Made by a program: the position numbers and the translations under genes. The notes beneath the pieces were generated by a model. That model worked only from the letters and a program-made list of their open reading frames with translations, was not told the origin of the DNA and made no database searches. This document shows, in pieces, positions 7,929-13,815 of a DNA stretch of 14,771 bases. The DNA comes from Rhodospirillaceae bacterium. Its GTDB lineage: Bacteria; Pseudomonadota; Alphaproteobacteria; UBA11073. The stretch covers positions 17,666 to 32,436 of the forward strand of contig DPZW01000179.1 of assembly GCA_003536545.1 (NCBI GenBank), written 5' to 3'. Within the stretch, counting starts at the first letter, position 1; each line of letters starts with the position of its first letter.

Positions 7929-8606
7929 GTGGTTGATATTATTATCCTGGCTGTGATTGTTGCGGTCCTTGTCTTTCAATTGCGCCGTGTCCTTGGCGAG
8001 CGTGATGAAGGCGAACAGAATATGCAACAGCCTGACCCGTTTTCTGTAAAGCCTGCAGCCAATCCGATTGCGCAAAGCCCCCTAGAGCGGGCCCTGGGCG
8101 CAAAGCCTGTAGATGCAAAAATTTTAACGGATGGCGTGCCGCCTTCCAATGAACCCCTGTCCGTCAATCAGGGCCTGCAGCAAATCAAGGATTTTGACAG
8201 CGAATTTGATGAGCGTCCCTTTATGCAAGGCGCGCGCGCGGCATTTGAAATGATCGTCAAGGCCTATGCGCGCGGCGATCTGGAAACGCTTAAAAACCTG
8301 CTTGCACCAAAGCTCTATGATCATTTCGCCGAAGACGCCAAGGCGCGCGCGCAAAAAGACTATACGATGGAAACCAATATTCACCGCATCGTGCATGCGA
8401 CCATTGTCGCTGCGCGCATGGTCGGGTTTGAGGCAGAGGTTGCCGTGGAATTTATTTCCGAACAAACATCTGTGGTGCGAAACGGCGCGGGCGAAGTGAT
8501 GGCCGGTGATCCCGATGCGCGCGAAGAAATCCGCGACACCTGGATCTTCCGCCGCGACACGCGCGGCACCGATCCGTCCTGGCTGCTCACCGAAACGCGC
8601 GAGTGA
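7929..8606 (+). CDS. Tim44/TimA-like domain membrane-anchored protein
   Basis: A 225-aa product starting at GTG 7929, with AGGAGA five bases upstream deciding the start. An N-terminal hydrophobic segment (about 3-17) is followed by positive residues, giving a single membrane anchor with the bulk probably cytoplasmic. After a polar linker rich in Pro and Gln (about 30-85), residues from about 95 form a Tim44-like domain. Typical features are FMQGARAAFEMIVKAYARGD, then LKNLLAPKLYDHF, ending in DTWIFRRD. In mitochondria Tim44 recruits Hsp70 to the import channel; the bacterial homologue (TimA) is of uncertain role. Its place beside secB is shared with other alphaproteobacteria as far as I recall. 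It ends directly against the convergent aminotransferase, with no spacer. Confidence 0.88.
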   Translation: MVDIIILAVIVAVLVFQLRRVLGERDEGEQNMQQPDPFSVKPAANPIAQSPLERALGAKPVDAKILTDGVPPSNEPLSVNQGLQQIKDFDSEFDERPFMQGARAAFEMIVKAYARGDLETLKNLLAPKLYDHFAEDAKARAQKDYTMETNIHRIVHATIVAARMVGFEAEVAVEFISEQTSVVRNGAGEVMAGDPDAREEIRDTWIFRRDTRGTDPSWLLTETRE

Positions 8607-9794
8607 TTACAGGCGCGGCGCGCCGCGCAACTGCGTAAACAGATTATTCAACCGCGTCGCCGCTTCGCCGAAATTCTCCGGCTTTGCCGCCAGTGCAACA
8701 CGCAGAACGCTTTTTGCCTGCGCCACAGTCACCACTTTCGCAAGATTGGCACCCGCTTCAACCAGATCTTCGATGTTGCGGATATCACGCTCACCATGCG
8801 TATCCGTAATTAATTTACGGCCTGTTGCACCCAATACCTGTGTCACATCAATCGCCGCCGTCATACCGGGATCACCAGCCAGCAGCGGCAAACCCAGGTC
8901 ATCCATCGTTATACGGTTTTTAATATATTTCCCGCGCAGACGGTTGAAATGCGCATGGTGAATGTCGTTTTTCTCGGGCGCGAAACCTTTGGCGACTTCG
9001 GCAAAAAATTCAGGTGCATAGGCAAGGCCGATGCCTGATGTCAGAATCTTGCTCATCTTCGCAACCAGAGAGGGGTGTACGACCACCGCGCAAAGGCCAG
9101 GCGTTGCCGTGCCATGTGATTTTGAAAAACTGACCACAATTGCCCATGGCCTGTTATGTTCGGGATGAAGGAACGCTTTATAGTTTGGCGCACGCACAGA
9201 TCTGCCATCCGGATTATCCGGCGCGGCGTAACCATAAGGTGTGTCATAAATATCCAGCGCGCCCGGAAGCAACTGCGCCCGGTTAGCGATTAATTCTTTA
9301 AGCGAAAGATTTTTACCTGTAGGATTATTGGGACTGTTTGTGATCGCCGCATCCGCAACATCGCGGTCAAGTGAATCAACAGTGACAAAGTTATGTTTTG
9401 CGACAATGTCATCATACATCGGCCAGTGCAGCTCATCCATGCAGACTGATTTACCTGGCGTCAACAGGCTAAGGATAGCATCCAGGCCTTCACGGCCCTG
9501 TGTCTGCAGCACAAATGTATTCGCGCCGGTCGCCGGCATACCGTAAAAATGTTCTAGATGCGCCGCGATTGTTTCGCGCACATTTGCAGGCCCGCCCGCA
9601 TCGACATTATAAGCACTATTCGTCGACATCAGGATTTGTTTTGGCAGAATGTCTTCCGGACAATTTTCAATTTCGCGCCCCTGGCCAAGATTAATTGGTT
9701 TTTCCCCGATCGCCTCCAGATCTTTCAGCAATTGAACCGATGCCGCTGTGGGTGATTTATCAGGGTTTAATCCAACCCATGTCGCTGCGCTCAT
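8607..9794 (-). CDS. PLP-dependent aminotransferase, class I/II (fold type I), specificity unknown
   Basis: A 395-aa product from ATG 9794, chosen because CGGAGA lies just upstream; an earlier in-frame start at 9857 lacks this. Fold-type I signatures are AYNVDAGGPANVRETIA near the N-terminus, NSPNNPTG (153-160), DIYDTPYGYA with cofactor-ring Asp184 and Tyr187, SFSK with the Schiff-base Lys225, and SVLRVAL with the substrate-carboxylate Arg365. Two positions look unusual: the segment after SFSK reads SHGTATPGLCAVV, lacking the Arg that usually binds the PLP phosphate, and the phosphate-binding turn reads TQGREG instead of the common xxGxxxA. Substrate cannot be told from sequence. The gene converges on the Tim44-domain gene with no gap and diverges from the pirin gene. 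Confidence 0.87.
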   Translation of the reverse strand: MSAATWVGLNPDKSPTAASVQLLKDLEAIGEKPINLGQGREIENCPEDILPKQILMSTNSAYNVDAGGPANVRETIAAHLEHFYGMPATGANTFVLQTQGREGLDAILSLLTPGKSVCMDELHWPMYDDIVAKHNFVTVDSLDRDVADAAITNSPNNPTGKNLSLKELIANRAQLLPGALDIYDTPYGYAAPDNPDGRSVRAPNYKAFLHPEHNRPWAIVVSFSKSHGTATPGLCAVVVHPSLVAKMSKILTSGIGLAYAPEFFAEVAKGFAPEKNDIHHAHFNRLRGKYIKNRITMDDLGLPLLAGDPGMTAAIDVTQVLGATGRKLITDTHGERDIRNIEDLVEAGANLAKVVTVAQAKSVLRVALAAKPENFGEAATRLNNLFTQLRGAPRL

Positions 9795-9932
9795 ATTTTT
9801 TCTCCGTATGGTTTTAAATCTGGGCCTAAGATAGGCCCGCCGCGGGGCTGAAAGCAATTCTTTTATGCCGCCCTACCCCCTTGTTTTGCCCATAAAAATC
9901 CCCATTTTGGGGGTAACGAAAGCAGATTTCTC

Positions 9933-10637
9933 ATGCTCAGACACCGTCCCGCCGCTGAACGCGGCACCACGCAAACTTCATGGCTCAACGGCAAACATAC
10001 GTTTTCCTTTGGTGGATACCGCGACCCGGCATGGGTACACTTTGGCCCGCTGCGCGTGATTAACGAAGACGTGGTTGCACCCGGCGGCGGTTTTTCGCCG
10101 CATGATCACCAGGATATGGAAATTATCACCATCGTTCTGGACGGCGAGCTTGCACATAAAGATTCACTGGGATCGGCTGCCACCATCAAGCCCAATCAAA
10201 TTCAAATGATGCGCGCCGGCACCGGTATCGAACATAGCGAGTTTAATGCGTCATCCGAAAATCCCGTTCACCTGCTGCAAATCTGGATCATGCCGCATAC
10301 GCGCGGCCTCGCGCCGATGTATCAGGATAAAATGCTGAATGAGAGTGATCGCATGGGCAAATGGCAAACCGTCGTAAGCCCTGCTAATGAAAACAAGAAT
10401 GCTTTTGAAATCGCGGCCGATGCGCGATTGTCACTGGCACAGCTTCCTGCGCAGCAATCGCTGGATATGCCTGCGGATGACAACCGCCAGTACTGGCTAC
10501 AGATTGCCAAGGGCAGCGTGATGTATGGTGATATGAAGTTGCAGGCAGGCGATGGCCTCGGCATCAAGGATGAGCCGGCGCGCAAACTCATTGCAGATAT
10601 CGATTCAGAAATTCTGTTGTTCGATCTTGCGGCGTAG
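9933..10637 (+). CDS. Pirin family protein (bicupin, YhhW-like)
   Basis: A 234-aa product with the pirin N-terminal cupin. Metal ligands are visible at the classic positions: His57 and His59 in PHDHQDMEIIT, His101 and Glu103 in GTGIEHSE. RGTTQTSWLNGKHTFSFGGY at 10-29 is the family opening, and the C-terminal half (about 145-234) is the second, degenerate cupin with GDGLGIKD. YhhW-type pirins bind a divalent metal and some have quercetin dioxygenase activity; the physiological substrate here is unknown. The ATG has no strong Shine-Dalgarno; the length matches the family (about 230 aa), supporting this start. The 3' end overlaps the convergent Smr gene by 33 bases. Confidence 0.93.
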   Translation: MLRHRPAAERGTTQTSWLNGKHTFSFGGYRDPAWVHFGPLRVINEDVVAPGGGFSPHDHQDMEIITIVLDGELAHKDSLGSAATIKPNQIQMMRAGTGIEHSEFNASSENPVHLLQIWIMPHTRGLAPMYQDKMLNESDRMGKWQTVVSPANENKNAFEIAADARLSLAQLPAQQSLDMPADDNRQYWLQIAKGSVMYGDMKLQAGDGLGIKDEPARKLIADIDSEILLFDLAA

Positions 10638-11111
10638 CAAAATATAAGTTGCACCGTCGCCGCCGTGTTTGGCATGGGCGGGATGCAGGGTCAGCACATC
10701 GTTTTTCCATTCACCTGTCATCAACCAGCCAGGCAGGGCTTGTCGCAGCACGCCCTGCATCTCTTTGCCTTTGCCGGTAATGACCAATAAAATCCGCGCA
10801 CCGCGCATGATTTGTTTTTTCATAAAGTGATTAAGTTCGCCCTGTGCCTGCCGCTGCGTCAGGCCATGCAGATCCAGCTTTGCATCAATTTTAACGCTGC
10901 CAGCTTTAAGTGCCGTCATTTGATGGCCGGAGATTTCGCGGCCGATTTTGGCCTTGGGTTTTGCAACCACGCCCACTGCACCAGGGCGGGGCAGGCGGTC
11001 TTTGAGCGTGCGAAAATTATGGTCTTCGTTCCGCACAGCAACAGGCACCCGCGCGCGAGGCTTGGCGGCAATTTTGCGCGCAGATTTTTGGACTTCCTGC
11101 CAATCAGACAT
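10605..11111 (-). CDS. Smr-domain protein
   Basis: A 168-aa product with a C-terminal Smr (MutS2-related) domain: LDLHGLTQRQAQ (79-90), VITGKG (110-115) and a closing HAKHGGDGATYILLRR (146-161). The N-terminal half is basic and low in structure. Smr domains bind or nick nucleic acids, often branched DNA or RNA on stalled ribosomes; stand-alone alphaproteobacterial versions are not well characterised. The start ATG overlaps the coaE stop by 8 bases, so it is the last gene of the PPSR-aroE-coaE-Smr operon. Its final 33 bases lie inside the pirin coding sequence on the other strand. Confidence 0.9.
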   Translation of the reverse strand: MSDWQEVQKSARKIAAKPRARVPVAVRNEDHNFRTLKDRLPRPGAVGVVAKPKAKIGREISGHQMTALKAGSVKIDAKLDLHGLTQRQAQGELNHFMKKQIMRGARILLVITGKGKEMQGVLRQALPGWLMTGEWKNDVLTLHPAHAKHGGDGATYILLRRKIEQQNF

Positions 11112-11679
11112 GAATTAATTTATTGAGTTTCTGGTGCAGCGCATGCAAATCGCCGTTATTTTCAATAATATGATCGGCCAATTCGCGCTTGCCCCGTTCC
11201 GGCATTTGCGTGGCATCGATACGCATAAATTTCTCTTCGCTCATTTGCGGGCGCGTAAGCGTGCGCGCCATGCGCAATTCCCTGGGCGCGGTGACCAGCC
11301 AGGTTTCATCAAATTCTTCCTGAATATTGGTTTCAAATAATAGCGGGATATCACAAACCACCATAGCCTCACCCGCTGATTCTGCTGCGGCCAGAAATTC
11401 AGCGCGGTGCGCCGCGACCAGCGGATGGATATAACTCTCAAGTTGCCAGCGTTTTTCTTCATCTCCATAAATGATTTCTGCGAGCAAGCCGCGATCAACG
11501 GCATTACCCGCCGCCGCCTCGGCAAAATTTTCACGCACCCATGCAATCACCTCGGGCCGCGCATAAATCTCGCGCACCGCAAGGTCTGCATCATGCACCG
11601 CAATGCCATTCACGCGCAGCCAGGTCGTGACGGTTGATTTTCCCGCGCCGATGGATCCGGTAAGGCCGATTTTTTTCAT
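11104..11679 (-). CDS. coaE: Dephospho-CoA kinase
   Basis: Phosphorylates the ribose 3'-OH of dephospho-CoA, the last step of coenzyme A synthesis in the cytoplasm. The 191-aa product has a P-loop GSIGAGKST (8-16), the DAD segment (30-32) that contributes the catalytic base, CDIPLLFET in the CoA-binding part, and the late ATQMPERGKRELADHIIENNGD stretch typical of the family. Length is normal (about 200). It begins inside the aroE stop (ATGA, 4-base overlap) and overlaps the Smr start at its end, indicating translational coupling. Confidence 0.96.
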   Translation of the reverse strand: MKKIGLTGSIGAGKSTVTTWLRVNGIAVHDADLAVREIYARPEVIAWVRENFAEAAAGNAVDRGLLAEIIYGDEEKRWQLESYIHPLVAAHRAEFLAAAESAGEAMVVCDIPLLFETNIQEEFDETWLVTAPRELRMARTLTRPQMSEEKFMRIDATQMPERGKRELADHIIENNGDLHALHQKLNKLIHV

Positions 11680-12485
11680 GATAATTTCTGCTCCAGTAGT
11701 TTCCGCAGCCCCACAACATCCCCCGCCTCTTCGCCATAAAATTGTTCAAAGGCCGCGGCGGCCTGGTGGATCAGCATGCCCAATCCATCGACAATCACAT
11801 GCCCGCGTGATGTGGCACGCGCCAATAAATCCGTCATCAAAGGTTTATAAACAACATCAGCCACGACTGCATGGGTGTCGAGGCGCGAGAGATCAAAATG
11901 CAATGGCGGCTGCCCTGTCATGCCCAGCGAAGTGCAGTTGACCAGAATATCTGCATTTTCATACTTAAAGTTCAGCGGTTCCGCCACGCCGCCCACGCCC
12001 AGGTCTTCAAGCAGTTTTTCCGCCCGCGCAACATCACGGTTTAAAATCGTGAAATCTTCCACGCCCAGATTCTTCAGGGCAAAAACAATGGCCCGCGCCG
12101 CGCCGCCCGCACCCAGAATAATAGCTGTTTCAAATTTTTTTCCCGGCACCGTTTCAATCAGGTGATCGGCGAAACCTGTCGCATCGGTATTATCCGCATA
12201 AATCTTTTTATTATTAAAAACCAAAGTATTCGCCGCACCAATTGCCCTGACGGCAAAGGATAATTCATCGCATAGCTCCAATACGCTTTCTTTGTGCGGC
12301 AAGGTTACGTTAATGCCCATATAATCTTCGGCTTGAAGTTTTTTGATGCGGCTTTTCAGTTCAGCCGGCGACACATCATGCGCGCGATATTCGCCGTTGA
12401 TGTGTTTTTCCTTGAGCCAATATTCATGGATCATGGGGGAAAGGCTATGGCCAATGGGATGGCCAATGACGGCGGCAATCATCAT
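11676..12485 (-). CDS. aroE: Shikimate dehydrogenase (NADP+)
   Basis: Reduces 3-dehydroshikimate to shikimate in aromatic amino acid synthesis. The 269-aa product has the shikimate-binding HSLSP (13-17; Ser14, Ser16), the catalytic NVTLPHK (59-65; Lys65) and DNTDATG with Asp101. It also has a Rossmann loop GAGGAAR (125-131), the NADP ribose-phosphate segment ending in LNR (148-150), and NCTSLGM in the nucleotide-binding half. The C-terminal GMLIHQAAAAFEQF carries the conserved Gln. The first ATG overlaps the PPSR stop (ATGA); a second ATG follows immediately and could equally be used. In several alphaproteobacteria a maf gene lies between PPSR and aroE (recalled, not checked); here it is absent. 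Confidence 0.96.
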   Translation of the reverse strand: MMIAAVIGHPIGHSLSPMIHEYWLKEKHINGEYRAHDVSPAELKSRIKKLQAEDYMGINVTLPHKESVLELCDELSFAVRAIGAANTLVFNNKKIYADNTDATGFADHLIETVPGKKFETAIILGAGGAARAIVFALKNLGVEDFTILNRDVARAEKLLEDLGVGGVAEPLNFKYENADILVNCTSLGMTGQPPLHFDLSRLDTHAVVADVVYKPLMTDLLARATSRGHVIVDGLGMLIHQAAAAFEQFYGEEAGDVVGLRKLLEQKLS

Positions 12486-13333
12486 AGCTCAATCAAATCC
12501 TCGCCCTCGGCCTCCAGGCGGCGGTCGAGGAGGCCAATAATTTCTGCAGCAGTTTCTTCAATGGATCGGCGCGTGACGTCCACTACTGGCCAGCCGTGCT
12601 GGTTAAACATGCGCCGGGCATTGCGCAACTCTTCTTCAATCCGGTCAATGTCGCTGTAGTTTTCAAGGCTATGCGTGGAAAGATTTTTTAATCGCGACCT
12701 GCGGATCATCGCCAAATGATCAGGCTCAGACGTCAGGCCCACAATCAAAGGTTTGGTCAGCTCCAATAATACAGCAGGCGGATCAATGCCGGGCACCAAC
12801 GGCACATTGGCGGCCTTGATGCCGCGGTTGGCGAGATAAATCGATGTGGGCGTTTTGGATGTGCGCGAAACGCCAACCAGAACCACATCCGCTTCGGCCA
12901 ATCGCACCGGATTTTGTCCGTCATCGTGATCCAGCGCAAAATCCATGGCTTCAATGCGGCGGAAATAGGCTTCGTCCATGGTATGTTGTTTGCCGATAGC
13001 AGATTGAATCGGCTGCCCCAAAAATCCGGATAATGCGTTCAGCGCAGTATCCATCAAACCGACATGTGGCACGTCCAGCTGCGCACAGCCTGCTTCTAAT
13101 TGAAACATCAATTCCTTATCGCCGAATGTCGAAAAAACCAGCCCCGGTTTTTCTTTGATGGTTTTCAACACGCGGTCCATTTCTGATTGGCTATCAACCA
13201 GAAACCAGTGATGGCGTTTAATAATCACATTCTGGAATTGCGCCAGCGCGGCGCGCGTCACGCCCTTGATCGTCTCGCCGGTGGAATCCGAGACCAGGTG
13301 CAGGTGGTGAATTTCAATATTTTCAAATTTCAT
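12482..13333 (-). CDS. Pyruvate, phosphate dikinase / PEP synthase regulatory protein (DUF299 kinase-phosphorylase)
   Basis: A bifunctional serine/threonine kinase and Pi-dependent phosphorylase that switches PPDK or PEP synthase off and on by phosphorylating a Thr near its catalytic His. The 283-aa product has the family opening HLVSDSTGET (12-21), a P-loop-like GVSRTSKT (154-161), PLVPGIDPP (178-186) and the closing VTRRSIEETAAEI (253-265). Whether the partner is PPDK or PEP synthase cannot be told, as neither is in the window; PPDK is the usual partner in alphaproteobacteria. AGGA lies about nine bases before the ATG. It leads the operon with aroE, coaE and Smr, and its start borders the putative origin, the place of the Rickettsia RP001-type gene as I recall. 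Confidence 0.95.
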   Translation of the reverse strand: MKFENIEIHHLHLVSDSTGETIKGVTRAALAQFQNVIIKRHHWFLVDSQSEMDRVLKTIKEKPGLVFSTFGDKELMFQLEAGCAQLDVPHVGLMDTALNALSGFLGQPIQSAIGKQHTMDEAYFRRIEAMDFALDHDDGQNPVRLAEADVVLVGVSRTSKTPTSIYLANRGIKAANVPLVPGIDPPAVLLELTKPLIVGLTSEPDHLAMIRRSRLKNLSTHSLENYSDIDRIEEELRNARRMFNQHGWPVVDVTRRSIEETAAEIIGLLDRRLEAEGEDLIEL

Positions 13334-13342
13334 CGGGGATAA
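13334..13342 (-). other. DnaA-box-like site, TTATCCCCG
   Basis: Two mismatches from TTATNCACA. It directly abuts the PPSR start codon and is one of four TTATCCCC copies in the gap. It may also affect PPSR translation or transcription. Confidence 0.3.
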
Positions 13343-13345
13343 TCC

Positions 13346-13354
13346 TGTGCATAA
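13346..13354 (-). other. DnaA box, perfect consensus TTATGCACA
   Basis: Matches TTATNCACA at every position. It is 12 bases from a second, one-mismatch copy in the same orientation (13358-13366), and lies just upstream of the PPSR start. Confidence 0.6.
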
Positions 13355-13357
13355 CCC

Positions 13358-13366
13358 TTTGTATAA
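13358..13366 (-). other. DnaA-box-like site, TTATACAAA
   Basis: One mismatch (position 8) from TTATNCACA. It is in the same orientation as the perfect box 12 bases away, about one helical turn. Confidence 0.45.
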
Positions 13367-13493
13367 CCGTTGGAGATTCCTACCAATAGAAAGAAGGGGG
13401 CTGGTTATCCTTTGTGCCCTCTACGCCCGCGATAATTTATCCCAAGGGAAGAAATTTTGTGGAGTGAATAGGGGTAACTTTTAAGAGGCTGAG

Positions 13494-13502
13494 TTATCCC
13501 CA
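13494..13502 (+). other. DnaA-box-like site, TTATCCCCA
   Basis: One mismatch (A to C at position 7) from TTATNCACA. The same 9-mer recurs at 13572 and, inverted, at 13603, so it may be the species' preferred weak box. Confidence 0.45.
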
Positions 13503-13570
13503 CCCCCATTTGTTAAATTATGTTATATTTTACAATATGTTAGCGTTGTAATGCTAAAACTATTCGCCTC

Positions 13571-13612
13571 CTTATCCCCAGAAAAATGGCCTGTGATATC
13601 CCTGGGGATAAG
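13571..13612. repeat. Inverted repeat built from two TTATCCCCA boxes
   Basis: CTTATCCCCAG (13571-13581) and CTGGGGATAAG (13602-13612) are perfect 11-bp reverse complements separated by 20 bases. Each arm contains a one-mismatch DnaA box (13572-13580 on +, 13603-13611 on -). The pair faces inward, about three helical turns centre to centre, which would suit cooperative binding of a dimer or of DnaA protomers. There is no T run after it, so it is not a terminator. Confidence 0.6.
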
Positions 13613-13664
13613 TCTTGGGGTAAATTGCTCTCCCAGTTATACAGTCCTCTAAATCTACATCATC

Positions 13665-13696
13665 TTATTTATATATAATATTTATATTATTTATTT
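13665..13696. other. A/T-only run, candidate DNA unwinding element
   Basis: Thirty-two consecutive A or T bases, far longer than any other A/T run I noticed in the window. It lies 53 bases from the inverted DnaA-like boxes, on the rho side. It also contains TATAAT at 13674-13679, but I see no matching -35 at normal spacing. Confidence 0.6.
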
Positions 13697-13699
13697 CTC

Positions 13700-13729
13700 T
13701 TGACCGGAAAGGAAGGGAGGGGTTATTAA
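13700..13729 (+). promoter_or_regulatory. Candidate rho promoter
   Basis: TTGACC (13700-13705) matches the -35 consensus at five of six positions, and TATTAA (13724-13729) matches the -10 at four of six, with an 18-base spacer. Seventeen of the spacer bases are an unbroken purine tract (13706-13722). Transcription would start near 13736, leaving a leader of about 80 bases before rho. The overlap with the A/T-rich side of the putative origin is notable. Confidence 0.4.
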
Positions 13730-13815
13730 AGTTTATCACGCAAGATATTCTTTCTTTCCCCGCCGTGATTTCTCATTTTTCCAAACCCTCTTGAACACGT
13801 TGGTGTCCCCATCCC

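Larger units (their letters stand above)
13334..13815. other. Candidate chromosomal replication origin (oriC)
   Basis: This 482-base gap, the longest in the window, contains no gene. It separates two transcription units that diverge from it. It holds one perfect DnaA box (TTATGCACA on the minus strand, 13346-13354), a one-mismatch box beside it, and four copies of TTATCCCC on both strands. It also has an 11-bp inverted repeat, a 32-base A/T-only run (13665-13696) and a 17-base purine tract. In Caulobacter and Rickettsia oriC lies next to the homologue of the PPSR-type gene, and hemE or rho lie on the other side in various alphaproteobacteria (recalled). Sequence and context together make an origin likely. 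It could in part serve simply as the rho and PPSR promoter region. Confidence 0.72.

Noticed and set aside
13540..13557. TTAGC/GCTAA inverted repeat in the origin gap
   Set aside because: Five-base arms with an 8-base loop in an A/T-rich stretch are easily due to chance.
13474..13560. Possible CtrA sites (TTAA-N7-TTAA) in the putative origin
   Set aside because: Only half sites such as TTAA near 13481 and 13513 were seen, with no correctly spaced partner.
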